Source: Arthrobacter sp. C9C5
GTDB taxonomy: Bacteria; Actinomycetota; Actinomycetes; Actinomycetales; Micrococcaceae
Length of the DNA: 64,000 nt
Assembly (NCBI RefSeq): GCF_013359735.1
Contig: NZ_JABFMX010000009.1
Location: 1-64,000, forward strand
Direction of reading: 5' to 3'
Made by a program: the position numbers and the translations under genes. Positions 43,447-52,433 of the stretch are shown here, piece after piece; the first letter of the stretch is position 1; each line of letters starts with the position of its first letter. A model generated the notes under the pieces. That model saw only the letters and a list, made by a program, of their open reading frames with translations. It searched no databases and had not been told where the DNA came from.

Positions 43447-43787
43447 CGGAGAACTCGGCAGAAACTGAAGACACGTTCAGCCCGGACGTCTCCACCACCC
43501 GCAATGATGACCTGCACCGCTATGAGCTGCATGTCGGCGGCAAGCTCGCGGTCCAGGTGCGCTACATCGACAGGCCGGGCCATGTGGACTTCATCCACAC
43601 CGAGACGGCCGAGCAATTCAAGGGCCAGGGGCTCGCCGGGGTGCTCGCGCACTTCGCCCTGGACGACGTGGTGGCCTCCGGGAAGCGGATCATCCCGCAC
43701 TGCCCCTACATCTACCGCTACCTGCGCAAGCATGACGCCTACAACCAGTGCATTGACTGGCCGGAGCAGGCGCCCGCCGGGGCGTAA
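43443..43787 (+). CDS. GNAT acetyltransferase, YjdJ-like
   Basis: A 114-residue mini-GNAT. The pattern HVDFIHTETAEQFKGQGLAGVLAHFALDDVVASGKRIIPHCPYIYRYLRKH matches the Gcn5-related YjdJ/NATD1 group, which has FxGxGLA in place of the longer acetyl-CoA loop. ATGA overlap with the acyltransferase couples the two. The substrate is unknown. Confidence 0.88.
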   Translation: MTENSAETEDTFSPDVSTTRNDDLHRYELHVGGKLAVQVRYIDRPGHVDFIHTETAEQFKGQGLAGVLAHFALDDVVASGKRIIPHCPYIYRYLRKHDAYNQCIDWPEQAPAGA

Positions 43788-43870
43788 CCGCTTGTGAGCG
43801 GGGCGACAATTTCGTATGGTTTAGCTTGAGTTATGCAGTTGGCTCAAGGACGTGTCATTTGGAGAACCCC

Positions 43871-44710
43871 GTGAACCACAAACTGCGTGTGCTTGTCCGT
43901 GTTGATGTCGATCCCGGACACGTGACTCTGGAAGTCACCGGTTGCCTGACCCAGGCAAACTACCCCGCCCTGCTGCACATCATGCGGCGAGCCAGCCGAC
44001 TTGCCTCCGGCTCGGACGTCAGCATCGATCTGCACGGCGCCTCCCACCTCGACCCGGAGATCCTGCTCTACCTCCGGCAACTCGCCGCAAACCAGGCCCC
44101 CGCGGCACCCCAGGAGCCGGTGGCTGCCGCCGTCGGCCTTGCGGCCGGCGGTAGCGAGGGCTTTCGGCTTCTCCTCCGGGAACCGGCCGAGCTGCCCATT
44201 TGCCTGGTTCACGTCGGTTCCGACGGCGAGGTCCTGGCCGGCCTGGACGGCGAGATCACCGGGGCCGTCACCGGCCAGCTCCTTGGAGAAGTTGCCGATC
44301 TCGACGTCGCCGAACACGCGCCGGACGATGCAGGCAACGCCACTGCGCCCGGCCCTGACCTCATCGACGGCCTTGAGCTTTCCGACTACTTCGAGGGGAC
44401 ACTGGATCCGGCCGCCACCGTGCAGGCCCTCTCCGACGCGGCCCTGGGTCAGCTGGCCGACGCCCTGTACCGCCACCTGGACACCCCCAGCCCCTCCTTC
44501 GGCGCCCACACCTGGTACGAGCTCGCCGCCGAAGAGCTGCAGCAGCGCTACCGCGCCATGGACGGGACTGAGCTGGAGGGTGCTGAGTTGGACGGCGTGG
44601 GCCCGGCCGGCGCCGTGCTGGACGGTGCCGTGCTGGACGGTGCCACCTTGGATAGCGTTCCGGACGGCCCGGCCGAAGGCGAACTCGCCCCGGGGCCGGC
44701 CCTGGCCTGA
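43871..44710 (+). CDS. STAS-like protein with C-terminal pentapeptide-like repeats
   Basis: A 279-residue protein. Residues 1-75 resemble a STAS domain (KLRVLVRVDVDPGHVTLEVTG to VSIDLHGASHLDPEILLYLRQL), the anti-sigma-factor antagonist fold, but no clear phosphorylatable DS/T motif. An acidic, helical middle follows. The C terminus has four A-x-LDG units (AELDG, AVLDG, AVLDG, ATLDS; about residues 236-262), like short pentapeptide repeats. A GTG at 43871 with GGAG 6 bases upstream was chosen over an upstream ATG. The A-x-LDG stretch comes from 15-bp DNA repeats. Function unknown. Confidence 0.78.
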   Translation: MNHKLRVLVRVDVDPGHVTLEVTGCLTQANYPALLHIMRRASRLASGSDVSIDLHGASHLDPEILLYLRQLAANQAPAAPQEPVAAAVGLAAGGSEGFRLLLREPAELPICLVHVGSDGEVLAGLDGEITGAVTGQLLGEVADLDVAEHAPDDAGNATAPGPDLIDGLELSDYFEGTLDPAATVQALSDAALGQLADALYRHLDTPSPSFGAHTWYELAAEELQQRYRAMDGTELEGAELDGVGPAGAVLDGAVLDGATLDSVPDGPAEGELAPGPALA

Positions 44711-44742
44711 GGCCCAGAACGCGGCGGCGCTAGGCTGTGGCT

Positions 44743-45531
44743 ATGAACACACCCGCTCAAGGACCATCGGCCACGGCCGGCACCGCCCTGATCACCGGCG
44801 CAACGGCCGGCCTCGGGGCCGAGTTCGCCCGCCAGCTCGCCCAGCAGGGACACAACGTGGTTCTAGTGGCACGCGATGAGGCGCGGCTCTTGGCTGGCGC
44901 GGCGGAGCTGGAAAACAATTACGGCGTCCGGGCGGAGGTGCTGGCCGCTGACCTGGCGGATGACAGCGGAGTGGCCGCCGTCGTCGAACGCCTGAGCGAT
45001 CCGGCGCGCCCGGTGGAGATCCTGGTCAACAACGCGGGGATCGGCCTGCTTCACTCCTTCGCGGACAATGACATTGCCGAGGAGAAACGGCACCTCAAGC
45101 TGCACGTCGAAACGGCGATGGAACTGACGCACGCCGCGCTACAGGGCATGCTGCAGCGGCGTTCGGGCCGGGTGATCAACGTGGCGAGCGTGGCGGCCTT
45201 CCTGCCGCGGGAAACCTATTCCGCCGCGAAGGCATGGCTGCTCAGCTTCAGCCGCTGGGCCAACCTCGCCTATGCCGGGCGTGGGGTAAAGGTGACAGCC
45301 GTCTGCCCCGGCTTCACGCACACCGAATTCCACGACCGGATGGGCATGGACAAAGCGGTGACCCCGCGCTGGATGTGGCTGCAGGCCGAACAGGTGGTCC
45401 GCGAAGGCCTCGCCGACAACGAAAAGGGCAAGGCCGTCTCGATCCCGAGCAAACGCTACAAACTCCTCACGGCAGCGGCGCGCGTGCTGCCCGCGCGGCT
45501 CGTCGCGGGGCCGCCGCGGCGCGCGAAGTAG
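44743..45531 (+). CDS. Short-chain dehydrogenase/reductase
   Basis: A 262-residue SDR. Cofactor loop TGATAGLGAEFA (about residues 16-27), NNAG, catalytic Ser in NVASVAAF and YSAAKAW (Tyr-x3-Lys) are present. Basic residues after strand 2 (VARDEARL) fit NADP. Substrate unknown. ATG at 44743; a GTG two codons up is also possible. No strong ribosome site is visible. Confidence 0.9.
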   Translation: MNTPAQGPSATAGTALITGATAGLGAEFARQLAQQGHNVVLVARDEARLLAGAAELENNYGVRAEVLAADLADDSGVAAVVERLSDPARPVEILVNNAGIGLLHSFADNDIAEEKRHLKLHVETAMELTHAALQGMLQRRSGRVINVASVAAFLPRETYSAAKAWLLSFSRWANLAYAGRGVKVTAVCPGFTHTEFHDRMGMDKAVTPRWMWLQAEQVVREGLADNEKGKAVSIPSKRYKLLTAAARVLPARLVAGPPRRAK

Positions 45532-45542
45532 AGGCAGCCGGG

Positions 45543-46610
45543 CTACGCGTCCGGCGTCGCGGCCAGCGGCCGTCGGCGCCGGATCAGAACCACGACGGCG
45601 ATGCCGGTGCACGCGCCGATCAGGGTCTCCACCGCCCGTTCGGCCACGAGGAAGCCGGGATCGGCGGGGAACGCCAGTTGCGTCATCAGCAGGATGACGG
45701 GCGTGAATGACACCATCGCAAGCCCGTAGTGCCGTGTCATGAAGAGCTCGGTGGTGAATTGCAGGACGATCACCAGCACCGCCAGGACGGCGGTCTCGTG
45801 GCCGGGGAAGAGCCGCAGGGGCGAGCCCGCCCACGGAAACAGCACCACGGCCACCACGACCAGGCCCAGCAGGGTGCCGACGATCCGGTGCAGCCCGCGG
45901 TAGACGCTGCTGGGCAGGTCCGCCCCCGCCAGGGGTACCGCCGCGGCGGCCATCGCCCAGTGCGGGTGCGCGCTGCCGCTGAGCACCCCGACGCTGCCGG
46001 CGGCTGCCACCGCGGCCAGATACCGCGCCGCGTGGATCCAGGCGGCGCGACGGCGGATCCCGCGCAGCGGCGGCACAACGCGAGCGGCGCCGCGCTCCCA
46101 GGCCCGGCCGCGGACCCAGCCGCCGAAGCCGACCGCCATGGAGAAGGCGGCGGACGCCGCACCGATCAGCAGGGCGAGTTGCCACGGCACCGCGGTGGGG
46201 ACAGAGGCGCAGGCACCCAGCGCCAGGATTCCAAAGAAGGGGCCGTTGGGCGTGAGCCCGACCTTGTCCGCGAAGAGTGATCCGGCGGCCGCCAGGATCG
46301 CTTCCACGGCCACGAGAGTCCACGAATGGAGCTGGTTCACCGAGAGCGCCACGCCGACTCCCAAACCGCCAACCAGGACGAAGGCCGCCTGAAGCTGGTG
46401 CTTGAGCCTGAGCTGGTGGGGTTCGGAGCGGCCGTACATCCCGGTGAGGGCGCCGAACACGGCGTAGATGATGAGGTCCGGGCGCCCGGCGGCAAGCAGC
46501 GCCAGCGAGGGGACCGCCACACCGACGGCGACGCGCAGCGCCGAGACGCTGTCTCGGTTCGCCGGGCCAAGCCGGTGCAAAACACGGACGTGCCGCAACA
46601 GGGACTGCAC
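45543..46610 (-). CDS. FUSC-type membrane protein, second copy
   Basis: A 355-residue membrane protein with about ten hydrophobic segments in two blocks, as in full-size FUSC/aromatic-acid-exporter-like proteins (LRVAVGVAVPSLALLAAG to GGLGVGVALS, and later LAGADLPSSVYRGLHRIVGTLLGLVVVAVVLFP). GTG at 46610 was chosen because AGGAGG lies 5 bases upstream; longer starts lack one. It converges with the SDR gene, 11 bases away. Substrate unknown. Two such proteins occur in the window (the other at 23415). Confidence 0.85.
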   Translation of the reverse strand: MQSLLRHVRVLHRLGPANRDSVSALRVAVGVAVPSLALLAAGRPDLIIYAVFGALTGMYGRSEPHQLRLKHQLQAAFVLVGGLGVGVALSVNQLHSWTLVAVEAILAAAGSLFADKVGLTPNGPFFGILALGACASVPTAVPWQLALLIGAASAAFSMAVGFGGWVRGRAWERGAARVVPPLRGIRRRAAWIHAARYLAAVAAAGSVGVLSGSAHPHWAMAAAAVPLAGADLPSSVYRGLHRIVGTLLGLVVVAVVLFPWAGSPLRLFPGHETAVLAVLVIVLQFTTELFMTRHYGLAMVSFTPVILLMTQLAFPADPGFLVAERAVETLIGACTGIAVVVLIRRRRPLAATPDA

Positions 46611-46658
46611 ACGGACCTCCTGGGGCTGCGGGTGGGGTGATGGGTTGGGGACGCGCCA

Positions 46659-46711
46659 GAGGCCTGCCCCGCGCGCTTCCCCCAAATGGAAAAGCGTGCG
46701 GGACAGGCCTC
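46659..46711 (-). terminator. Long hairpin between MFS and FUSC genes
   Basis: A 20-base arm (46659-46678, starting GAGGCCTGCC) pairs with 46692-46711 at 18 of 20 positions, around a 13-base loop. On the minus strand it lies 47 bases after the MFS stop and ends 49 bases before the FUSC GTG. It has no U-tract. It may end the MFS message or act in the FUSC leader. Confidence 0.7.
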
Positions 46712-46757
46712 TACGGGCGGGGCGCTGGGCTACGCGGTCCGGACCGGCGGGCCTGGA

Positions 46758-48356
46758 CTAGGCGCGGGCGGGTACCTTCCCGGCGTCCCCGTCGGCCGCT
46801 TCGGCTGCGTCGGCTGCGGTAAGCGGCATGTCCATGTGCTCAAGGTCGATCAGCGGATTCTCATCCTGCGTCGCGACCAGTTCCCGGGCCTCGGCCTGGG
46901 TGTCCACGCTCGGCATGGAGCCCGGCAGTGGCATCTGGGCGGATTCCTTGAGGAAGTAGATCGCCACGGCGCCGATCGCCGAGGTGGCCATCAGGTAGTA
47001 GGCCGGCATCATGTCGTTGCCGGTGGCGTTGATCAGGGCGGCGACGATGAACGGGGTGGTTCCGCCGAAGATGGCCACCGAGAAGTTGTACGCGATGCCC
47101 ATGGCGCCGTAGCGGCTGGCCGTCGGGAACTGGGCCGGCAGGGCCGACGCCAAGTTGGCTACGTAGAACGTTACCGGGAAGGCGATCAGGGCGAGGCCGG
47201 CCAACGTGGACCAGATCTCGCCGACGCCGATCAGCAGGAACGCGGGGGTGGCCAGGACGACGGTGCTGATGGCACCGATCCACAGCACGGGGCGGCGGCC
47301 GATCCGGTCGGAGAGCTTGCCGGTCAGCGGGATGCACAGGCTCATGATGACCAGCACGGGGATGGTCAGCAGGGTGCCGTGCACCTCGTCGTAGCCCTTG
47401 GACTCGGTCAGGTAGGTCGGCATGTACGAGGTCAGGGCGTAGCCGGCGGTGTTGGCTGCGGCTACCAGGATCATTGCGACGATGATGGAGCGCCAGTAGG
47501 CCTTCACAATGCCCACCGGTCCCTTGGACGCGGCCGTGTCAGCGGCGGTGGCGTCCTTGGCGAGGTTCTCCTGGGCATCCAGGGTGGCCTGGAACTGGGG
47601 GGATTCCTCGATCTTGCTCCGGAAGTAAACAGCAATCAGGCCCAGCGGACCGGCCAGCAGGAACGGGATACGCCAGCCCCACTGCTCCATGGTGTCCTGG
47701 CCGAGGGTCAGCTGCAGCACGGAAACGAGGGCGGCGCCGGCGGCGAAGCCGAGGTAGCTGCCCATGTCCAGGAAGCTGGCGAAGAAGCCGCGCCGTTTGT
47801 CCGGGGCGTATTCGCTCACGAAGGTCGTGGCACCGGCGTACTCGCCGCCGGTGGAGAAGCCCTGGATGACCTTGAACAGGACCAGCAGGACTGCGGCCCA
47901 GATGCCGATCTGGGCATAGCCGGGCAGGAGGCCGACGGCGAAGGTGCTGGCCGCCATGATCATCAGGGTCGCGGCGAGGACCTTCTGCCGGCCGATCTTG
48001 TCGCCAAGCCAGCCGAACACGACGCCGCCGAGGGGGCGGGCGATGAAGGTGGCGGCGAAGGTGCCGAGCAGGAAGAGGGTCTGGACGGACTTGTCCGCCT
48101 CTGGCAGGAACACCGGTCCCATGGTGGTGATCAGGTAGCCGAACACGCCGACGTCGTACCATTCCATGGTGTTACCCACGATGGTGCCGCCAAGCGCTTT
48201 CTTAAGCATCGGCTGGTCGACGACGTTGACGTCGGACTCGCGGAGTCGACGGCGACGAAGCCGTGGTTTCTTGGCGCCCCGGGGTGCGCCTTGGTTGGTT
48301 CCGCTGGCGTTCAAAACGCCAGCTGAAGAGTCGGTCGTGCTTCGGTCTTTGGGCAT
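46758..48356 (-). CDS. MFS permease, metabolite:H+ symporter (MHS/ProP) type
   Basis: A 532-residue transporter with 12 membrane segments and long charged N- and C-terminal tails. The MHS family signatures are GWLGDKIGRQKVL (loop 2-3), GGEYAGATTFVSEYAPDKRRGFF and a second GKLSDRIGRRPVL in the C half. Family members carry osmolytes (proline, betaine) or organic acids. The second ATG (48356) has AGGAG 8 bases upstream and is a better start than the one at 48380. Substrate unknown. Confidence 0.91.
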   Translation of the reverse strand: MPKDRSTTDSSAGVLNASGTNQGAPRGAKKPRLRRRRLRESDVNVVDQPMLKKALGGTIVGNTMEWYDVGVFGYLITTMGPVFLPEADKSVQTLFLLGTFAATFIARPLGGVVFGWLGDKIGRQKVLAATLMIMAASTFAVGLLPGYAQIGIWAAVLLVLFKVIQGFSTGGEYAGATTFVSEYAPDKRRGFFASFLDMGSYLGFAAGAALVSVLQLTLGQDTMEQWGWRIPFLLAGPLGLIAVYFRSKIEESPQFQATLDAQENLAKDATAADTAASKGPVGIVKAYWRSIIVAMILVAAANTAGYALTSYMPTYLTESKGYDEVHGTLLTIPVLVIMSLCIPLTGKLSDRIGRRPVLWIGAISTVVLATPAFLLIGVGEIWSTLAGLALIAFPVTFYVANLASALPAQFPTASRYGAMGIAYNFSVAIFGGTTPFIVAALINATGNDMMPAYYLMATSAIGAVAIYFLKESAQMPLPGSMPSVDTQAEARELVATQDENPLIDLEHMDMPLTAADAAEAADGDAGKVPARA

Positions 48357-48630
48357 TTGGGCAACTCCTGTGGAGGTCATTTGCTTGCGACTTGTAGCTG
48401 CCCCGCTCCGGGCAGGCTTTCAATTTTACGCGATTTCCATGGCATTTCCGATTTCGGTGCCGTATGATCCGCTGTTTCGACCACCGATCCGGCGCTCTGC
48501 GCACTGATTCCGGGTGCGGTTTATCCGCGCCGTTCCTAGGAAGGAGGCGGTTCCGGGGATTCTCCGTCAAATTTTTTCGCTCCGGGCCGGATTCGGGCGC
48601 CGTTCGGGGCTATTCGGCCGCGTTTCGGGC

Positions 48631-49128
48631 CTATTCGACCGGCCGCACCAGGCGTATTTCGGGCAGTTCGTACCAATCGGCCGGCAGCAGTTTGCGTTCC
48701 CCGTCGGGCTGGAACCCGTGCTTGGCGTAGAAGGCCCGGGCCCGGGGGTTGTCTTCGAGCACCCAGAGGTACGCGGGGGAGTCGCCGATGGCGGCCCTCA
48801 GCAAGGCGGCGCCGAGCCCGCTGCCGTAGACGCGGGTCAGCGTGTAGAGGGAATACAGCTCCAATTCCCGGGGCCGGTCCGCGTCCCGCCCCGGTCCGGC
48901 GTCGGCGAATCCAAGGATTTCCCCGCTTGCGTCCATGGCGATGATCCGGGGCTCGGTACTGTCCAGGTGGGGGCGGCGCCGTTCCACCCGTTCAAGGATG
49001 TTGGCGCGCCGGGCTTCAAAGAACGCCGCGGGCAGCTGGGCTGCGTAGCACTGCTCGTGAGCCAGGGTGTGCATCCGAACCAGGGCATCGGCATCGGCGG
49101 CAGTGGCGTGGCGAATCCCGTAATCCAT
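48631..49128 (-). CDS. GNAT family N-acetyltransferase
   Basis: A 165-residue GNAT. The acetyl-CoA loop is VYGSGLGAALLRAAI (about residues 112-126; RxxGxG relaxed), with RAFYAKHGFQPDGERKLL typical of the C-terminal helix and strand. ATG start. It is 274 bases after the MFS start on the same strand. Substrate unknown. Confidence 0.88.
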   Translation of the reverse strand: MDYGIRHATAADADALVRMHTLAHEQCYAAQLPAAFFEARRANILERVERRRPHLDSTEPRIIAMDASGEILGFADAGPGRDADRPRELELYSLYTLTRVYGSGLGAALLRAAIGDSPAYLWVLEDNPRARAFYAKHGFQPDGERKLLPADWYELPEIRLVRPVE

Positions 49129-49259
49129 GCCCCAGCCTAACTTTTCGCGCCTGAGCCGCCGCCTAACCCCTGTTCAAGCGGCGCGGCAACTGCCTATGGT
49201 GGAGCCACCGCCAGTATCGTCGCCAGTGCCCAGACAAGCCGAGCCGAGGAGTACCTTCC

Positions 49260-49508
49260 ATGACCGAAAAATCCGGCAAGCCCGAAGAGACCGAGGCGCC
49301 GGGCGCGGAAGAAACCGGCGCTGCGCCAGAACCCGGCGCCGCGCCAAAACCCGAACAGGGCGTCAAGTCCCGCCTCACGGATGCCCAGAAGGAAATGCTT
49401 GCCAGCAAATCCCGCGGCGGCGCCGGCCTGCAGAGCGTCGGCCGCAGCCACAAGCCCACCCACGCCAGCGGCAAGCAGGGGCCCGCGCAGAAGAAAGTCC
49501 GCTGGTAG
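49260..49508 (+). CDS. Small basic/acidic disordered protein, hypothetical
   Basis: An 82-residue protein with an acidic Glu/Ala/Pro-rich first half and a basic second half (SRLTDAQKEMLASKSRGGAGLQSVGRSHKPTHASGKQGPAQKKVRW). No known fold. GAGGAG lies 12 bases before the ATG. Codon bias matches the window. Function unknown; the basic end could bind nucleic acid. Confidence 0.65.
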   Translation: MTEKSGKPEETEAPGAEETGAAPEPGAAPKPEQGVKSRLTDAQKEMLASKSRGGAGLQSVGRSHKPTHASGKQGPAQKKVRW

Positions 49509-49580
49509 CACCTAGAGACATCTCACCGGCGCCGACCTACGATGGGGGGACGCTTCATTTCATCGCAGAAGGGAAGAGCC

Positions 49581-49838
49581 ATGGCGGATCATCACTCGAA
49601 CGAAGAGATCGAGCCTGAGGTTGCGAGTCACCTTGCGGAGTCCATGGACGAGGTTCCCGGGCCGGAGAGCAAGCGACCGGAACCGCCCTCGCCCGCCGAC
49701 GGCCATGAGTGGCCGGACGGTAGCGGGAAGCACCGCCATCCCAAGGACCGCGATGTGGTCCGCGGGCAGCAGGCGCAGCAAGTGGCAGACGCGGCGATCC
49801 ACCGGCAAAGCCGGCCGCAGATCCCGCATCACGACTAA
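49581..49838 (+). CDS. Small hydrophilic hypothetical protein
   Basis: An 85-residue His- and Asp-rich hydrophilic protein (MADHHSNEEIEPEVASHLAESMDEV ...). GAAGGGAAG precedes the ATG by 4-9 bases. It has no membrane segment or known motif. It ends 30 bases before the convergent ligD stop. Confidence 0.65.
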   Translation: MADHHSNEEIEPEVASHLAESMDEVPGPESKRPEPPSPADGHEWPDGSGKHRHPKDRDVVRGQQAQQVADAAIHRQSRPQIPHHD

Positions 49839-49844
49839 GAACCA

Positions 49845-49870
49845 TGAGGGCCCGCCACGGCGGGCCCTCA
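49845..49870. terminator. Hairpin overlapping the ligD stop
   Basis: TGAGGGCCCGCC (49845-49856) pairs perfectly with GGCGGGCCCTCA (49859-49870) around a 2-base loop. It lies between two convergent genes and includes the ligD stop codon (49868-49870). It would end both messages. Confidence 0.72.
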
Positions 49871-52393
49871 CTTATGTTCGACGACGACGTCGGCCGGTGT
49901 CTTGTCCAGGCGCCAGCCGCGCCAGACCGGGTGGCGGAGCTTGCCGCCTCCGGTCCAGTCGCCGAAGGTGACCTCGCCGACCAGCCTGGCGGACACCCAC
50001 CGGGCGTCGGAGGCGTCTTCCGCCGGGACCTCGGCGAAGGGCGACGTCTTGCGCGGGATGGCATCGAGCTGCTGGCGCAGTTCCCTGAGTTCGCGGGTGC
50101 TGAACCCGCTGCCCACCCGGCCCACGTAGCGCAGTTTCGTCCCGTCCGGGATGCCCAGCAACAGCGAACCGACCGAGTCGCGGCGCCCGCCGTTGCCTGG
50201 CCGCCAGCCGCCCACCACCACTTCCTGGGTCTTCTCGAACTTGAGCTTGAGCCAGGACCGGCTCCGCTGCCCGACGTAGCGTCCGCCGGTGCGCTTGGCC
50301 ATCACGCCCTCCAGCCCCAGCTCCTCCGCGCTTTCCAGGATGTGCCCGACGTCGGCGTCGATCACCTCGGAGAGTTCCACCGGGCAGGCGCCGTCCCGGG
50401 CGCTGGCCCGGAAGAAGGTTTCGAGGCGGTCCCGCCGCTCCCGGAGGGGACGGCGCCGGAGGTCCTCGCCGCCCTCGGTTAGCAGGTCGAAGAGCATCAG
50501 GCGCACGGGGGTGGAGGCCTGCGCCTTCGCCACGTCGGCGGCCTTGCTCAGTTTCATCCGTCCCTGCAAGAGCCCGAAATCGGGCCTGCCGCCCGGTCCG
50601 ACCGCGATGATCTCGCCGTCGGCGGCGAACTCCTGCGACGGCCAGCAGGAGCGGTCCGTGAGCTCCGGGTAGCTGGCAGACATGTCAATGCCGTTGCGGC
50701 TGATCAGCCGGATCCGTTGCGCGTCGCCCAGGACCAGGGCCCGGATGCCGTCCCATTTCAGCTCGAACTGCCAGTCCTTGTCCGCCAGATCCGCAGGGGT
50801 TCCGGCGCTGGCCAGCATCGGCGAGAGTTCCGCCGGATCCGGGGCGGGTGCCGGGCCGGCCGGGCGGTCTACAGTCGCCGGCTGGTCTCGCTCCGGGGCG
50901 GGTTGGTGGCCCTGACCGGCATCGGGGGTGTCCATGAGGTGGATGAGCCATTGGTCGTTGGCCTGGCCGGTGTGGATCAGCGCGAACCTCCGGGTGCCGC
51001 CCAGCCCGCCGCCCTCCTGGCCGGTGAGGGTGGCGATGACTTCCTTGCCCGCGATCCACTTTTCGCACTCGTAGTGCCCGCGGTCCCAGATGGTGACCGT
51101 GCCCGCCCCGTACTGGCCCTTGGGGATGGTCCCCTCAAAGTCCGCGTAGTCCATCGGATGGTCCTCGGTCTGGACGGCGAGGTGGTTTTTTGCCTTGGTG
51201 GTTGGAACACCTTTGGGCAGCGCCCAGGACACCAGCACGCCGTCGCGCTCGAGGCGGAAGTCGAAATGCAGCCGGCTGGCGTGGTGTTCCTGGATGACGA
51301 AACTCTCCCGGAGCGTGCCGCCGTCGGTCCTGCTGCGGTGCTGTTCGGCCGTGAACGGCTCCGGTGTGGCGGCCGGGTCCCGCTTGGTGCGGTAGGTCTC
51401 CAGCCGGGGGTCGGTGTCGCCGCCGTCGCCCGTGCTTTTGCCGTCGGATCCGGGTGTGCCCCCGGCGTTGGCCGCCGGCGCGCCGTGTTGAGCGCCGGGG
51501 TGCCCGGCCCCGGAGATGACCGCGAACGGGTCCTTGCCCGCCTTCACCCGCTTCATCACCTCCAGGTAGTCGAGCTGGTGCAGCGAAGGCGAGCCGAGCT
51601 CCCGCCAGGTCCGCGGCGCCGCCACAGTGGGCCGGAGCCTGCCCCGCAGCGAGTAGGGCACGATGGTGGTCTTCGCGGCGCTGTTCTGGCTCCAGTCCAC
51701 CAGCACCTTGCCGGTGCGCAGGGTCTTCTTCATGTCGCTGACCGCCAAATCCGGGTGGTCGGCCTCCAGTGCCCGGGCCAGTTCGTGGGCAAACTCCGAG
51801 ACCAGCTCCGAGCTCTGCGACCCGTCCAACGCGGCGTAGAGGTGGATGCCCTTGCTGCCGCTGGTCACGGGCACGGGCTCCAGGCCCACGTCCTGCAGGA
51901 TGCTGCGTGCCAGTTTGGCGACTTCCACGCATTCGGTCAGACCTGCACCGTCCCCGGGATCCAGGTCCAGCACCAGGCGGTCCGGGGGAAGGGCGTTGCC
52001 GTGCGAATCCACCCTCCACTGCGGCACGTGGATCTCCAGCGCCGCAATCTGGGCCAGCCAGGTGAGCGTGGCCGGATCGTTGACCAGCGGGTACTGGATG
52101 GTCCGCTCCTTGTGCGTGATGGACGCGCGCGGCACCCAGCCCGGCGTGGAGTGATCCAGGTTCTTCTGGAAGAACATCTCGCCCGGCGCCTCCGCGGTCC
52201 CCACGCCGTGGACCCAGCGCTTCCGGGTGGCCGGTCGGTTCGCCGCGGCCGGGATCAACACGGATGCCACCGCGGCGTAGTAGGCGAGCACGTCGGCCTT
52301 GGTGGTCCCGGTCTCCGGGTACATCACCTTGTCCAGGTTGGTCAGCACCAGTTCCCGGCCGTCGACCCGGACGCGTTCCTTGCTGTCAGCCAA
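49868..52393 (-). CDS. ligD: ATP-dependent DNA ligase D (Pol-PE-Lig)
   Basis: An 841-residue end-joining ligase with three parts in the order seen in mycobacteria. The N-terminal polymerase (residues 1-290: DKVMYPETGTTKADVLAYY, LDLDPGDG metal Asps). The central phosphoesterase (about 360-480: EHHASRLHFDFRLERDGVL, SWALPKG). The C-terminal ligase (from about 520) with Lys546 in FELKWDGIRAL as the AMP-binding residue. Pro/Gly/Asp linkers separate the parts. It repairs double-strand breaks without a template, with Ku. The divergent ku gene is 40 bases away, so both may share one control region. Confidence 0.95.
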   Translation of the reverse strand: MADSKERVRVDGRELVLTNLDKVMYPETGTTKADVLAYYAAVASVLIPAAANRPATRKRWVHGVGTAEAPGEMFFQKNLDHSTPGWVPRASITHKERTIQYPLVNDPATLTWLAQIAALEIHVPQWRVDSHGNALPPDRLVLDLDPGDGAGLTECVEVAKLARSILQDVGLEPVPVTSGSKGIHLYAALDGSQSSELVSEFAHELARALEADHPDLAVSDMKKTLRTGKVLVDWSQNSAAKTTIVPYSLRGRLRPTVAAPRTWRELGSPSLHQLDYLEVMKRVKAGKDPFAVISGAGHPGAQHGAPAANAGGTPGSDGKSTGDGGDTDPRLETYRTKRDPAATPEPFTAEQHRSRTDGGTLRESFVIQEHHASRLHFDFRLERDGVLVSWALPKGVPTTKAKNHLAVQTEDHPMDYADFEGTIPKGQYGAGTVTIWDRGHYECEKWIAGKEVIATLTGQEGGGLGGTRRFALIHTGQANDQWLIHLMDTPDAGQGHQPAPERDQPATVDRPAGPAPAPDPAELSPMLASAGTPADLADKDWQFELKWDGIRALVLGDAQRIRLISRNGIDMSASYPELTDRSCWPSQEFAADGEIIAVGPGGRPDFGLLQGRMKLSKAADVAKAQASTPVRLMLFDLLTEGGEDLRRRPLRERRDRLETFFRASARDGACPVELSEVIDADVGHILESAEELGLEGVMAKRTGGRYVGQRSRSWLKLKFEKTQEVVVGGWRPGNGGRRDSVGSLLLGIPDGTKLRYVGRVGSGFSTRELRELRQQLDAIPRKTSPFAEVPAEDASDARWVSARLVGEVTFGDWTGGGKLRHPVWRGWRLDKTPADVVVEHK

Positions 52394-52433
52394 AACACTT
52401 CACCTCCGTGCGGCTCTGGTGTTCACTTGAGCC

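Noticed and set aside
46686..48326. A 546-codon open frame antisense to the MFS gene
   Set aside because: Composition is Gly/Asp/His-rich antisense sequence; the MFS signature motifs are on the minus strand.
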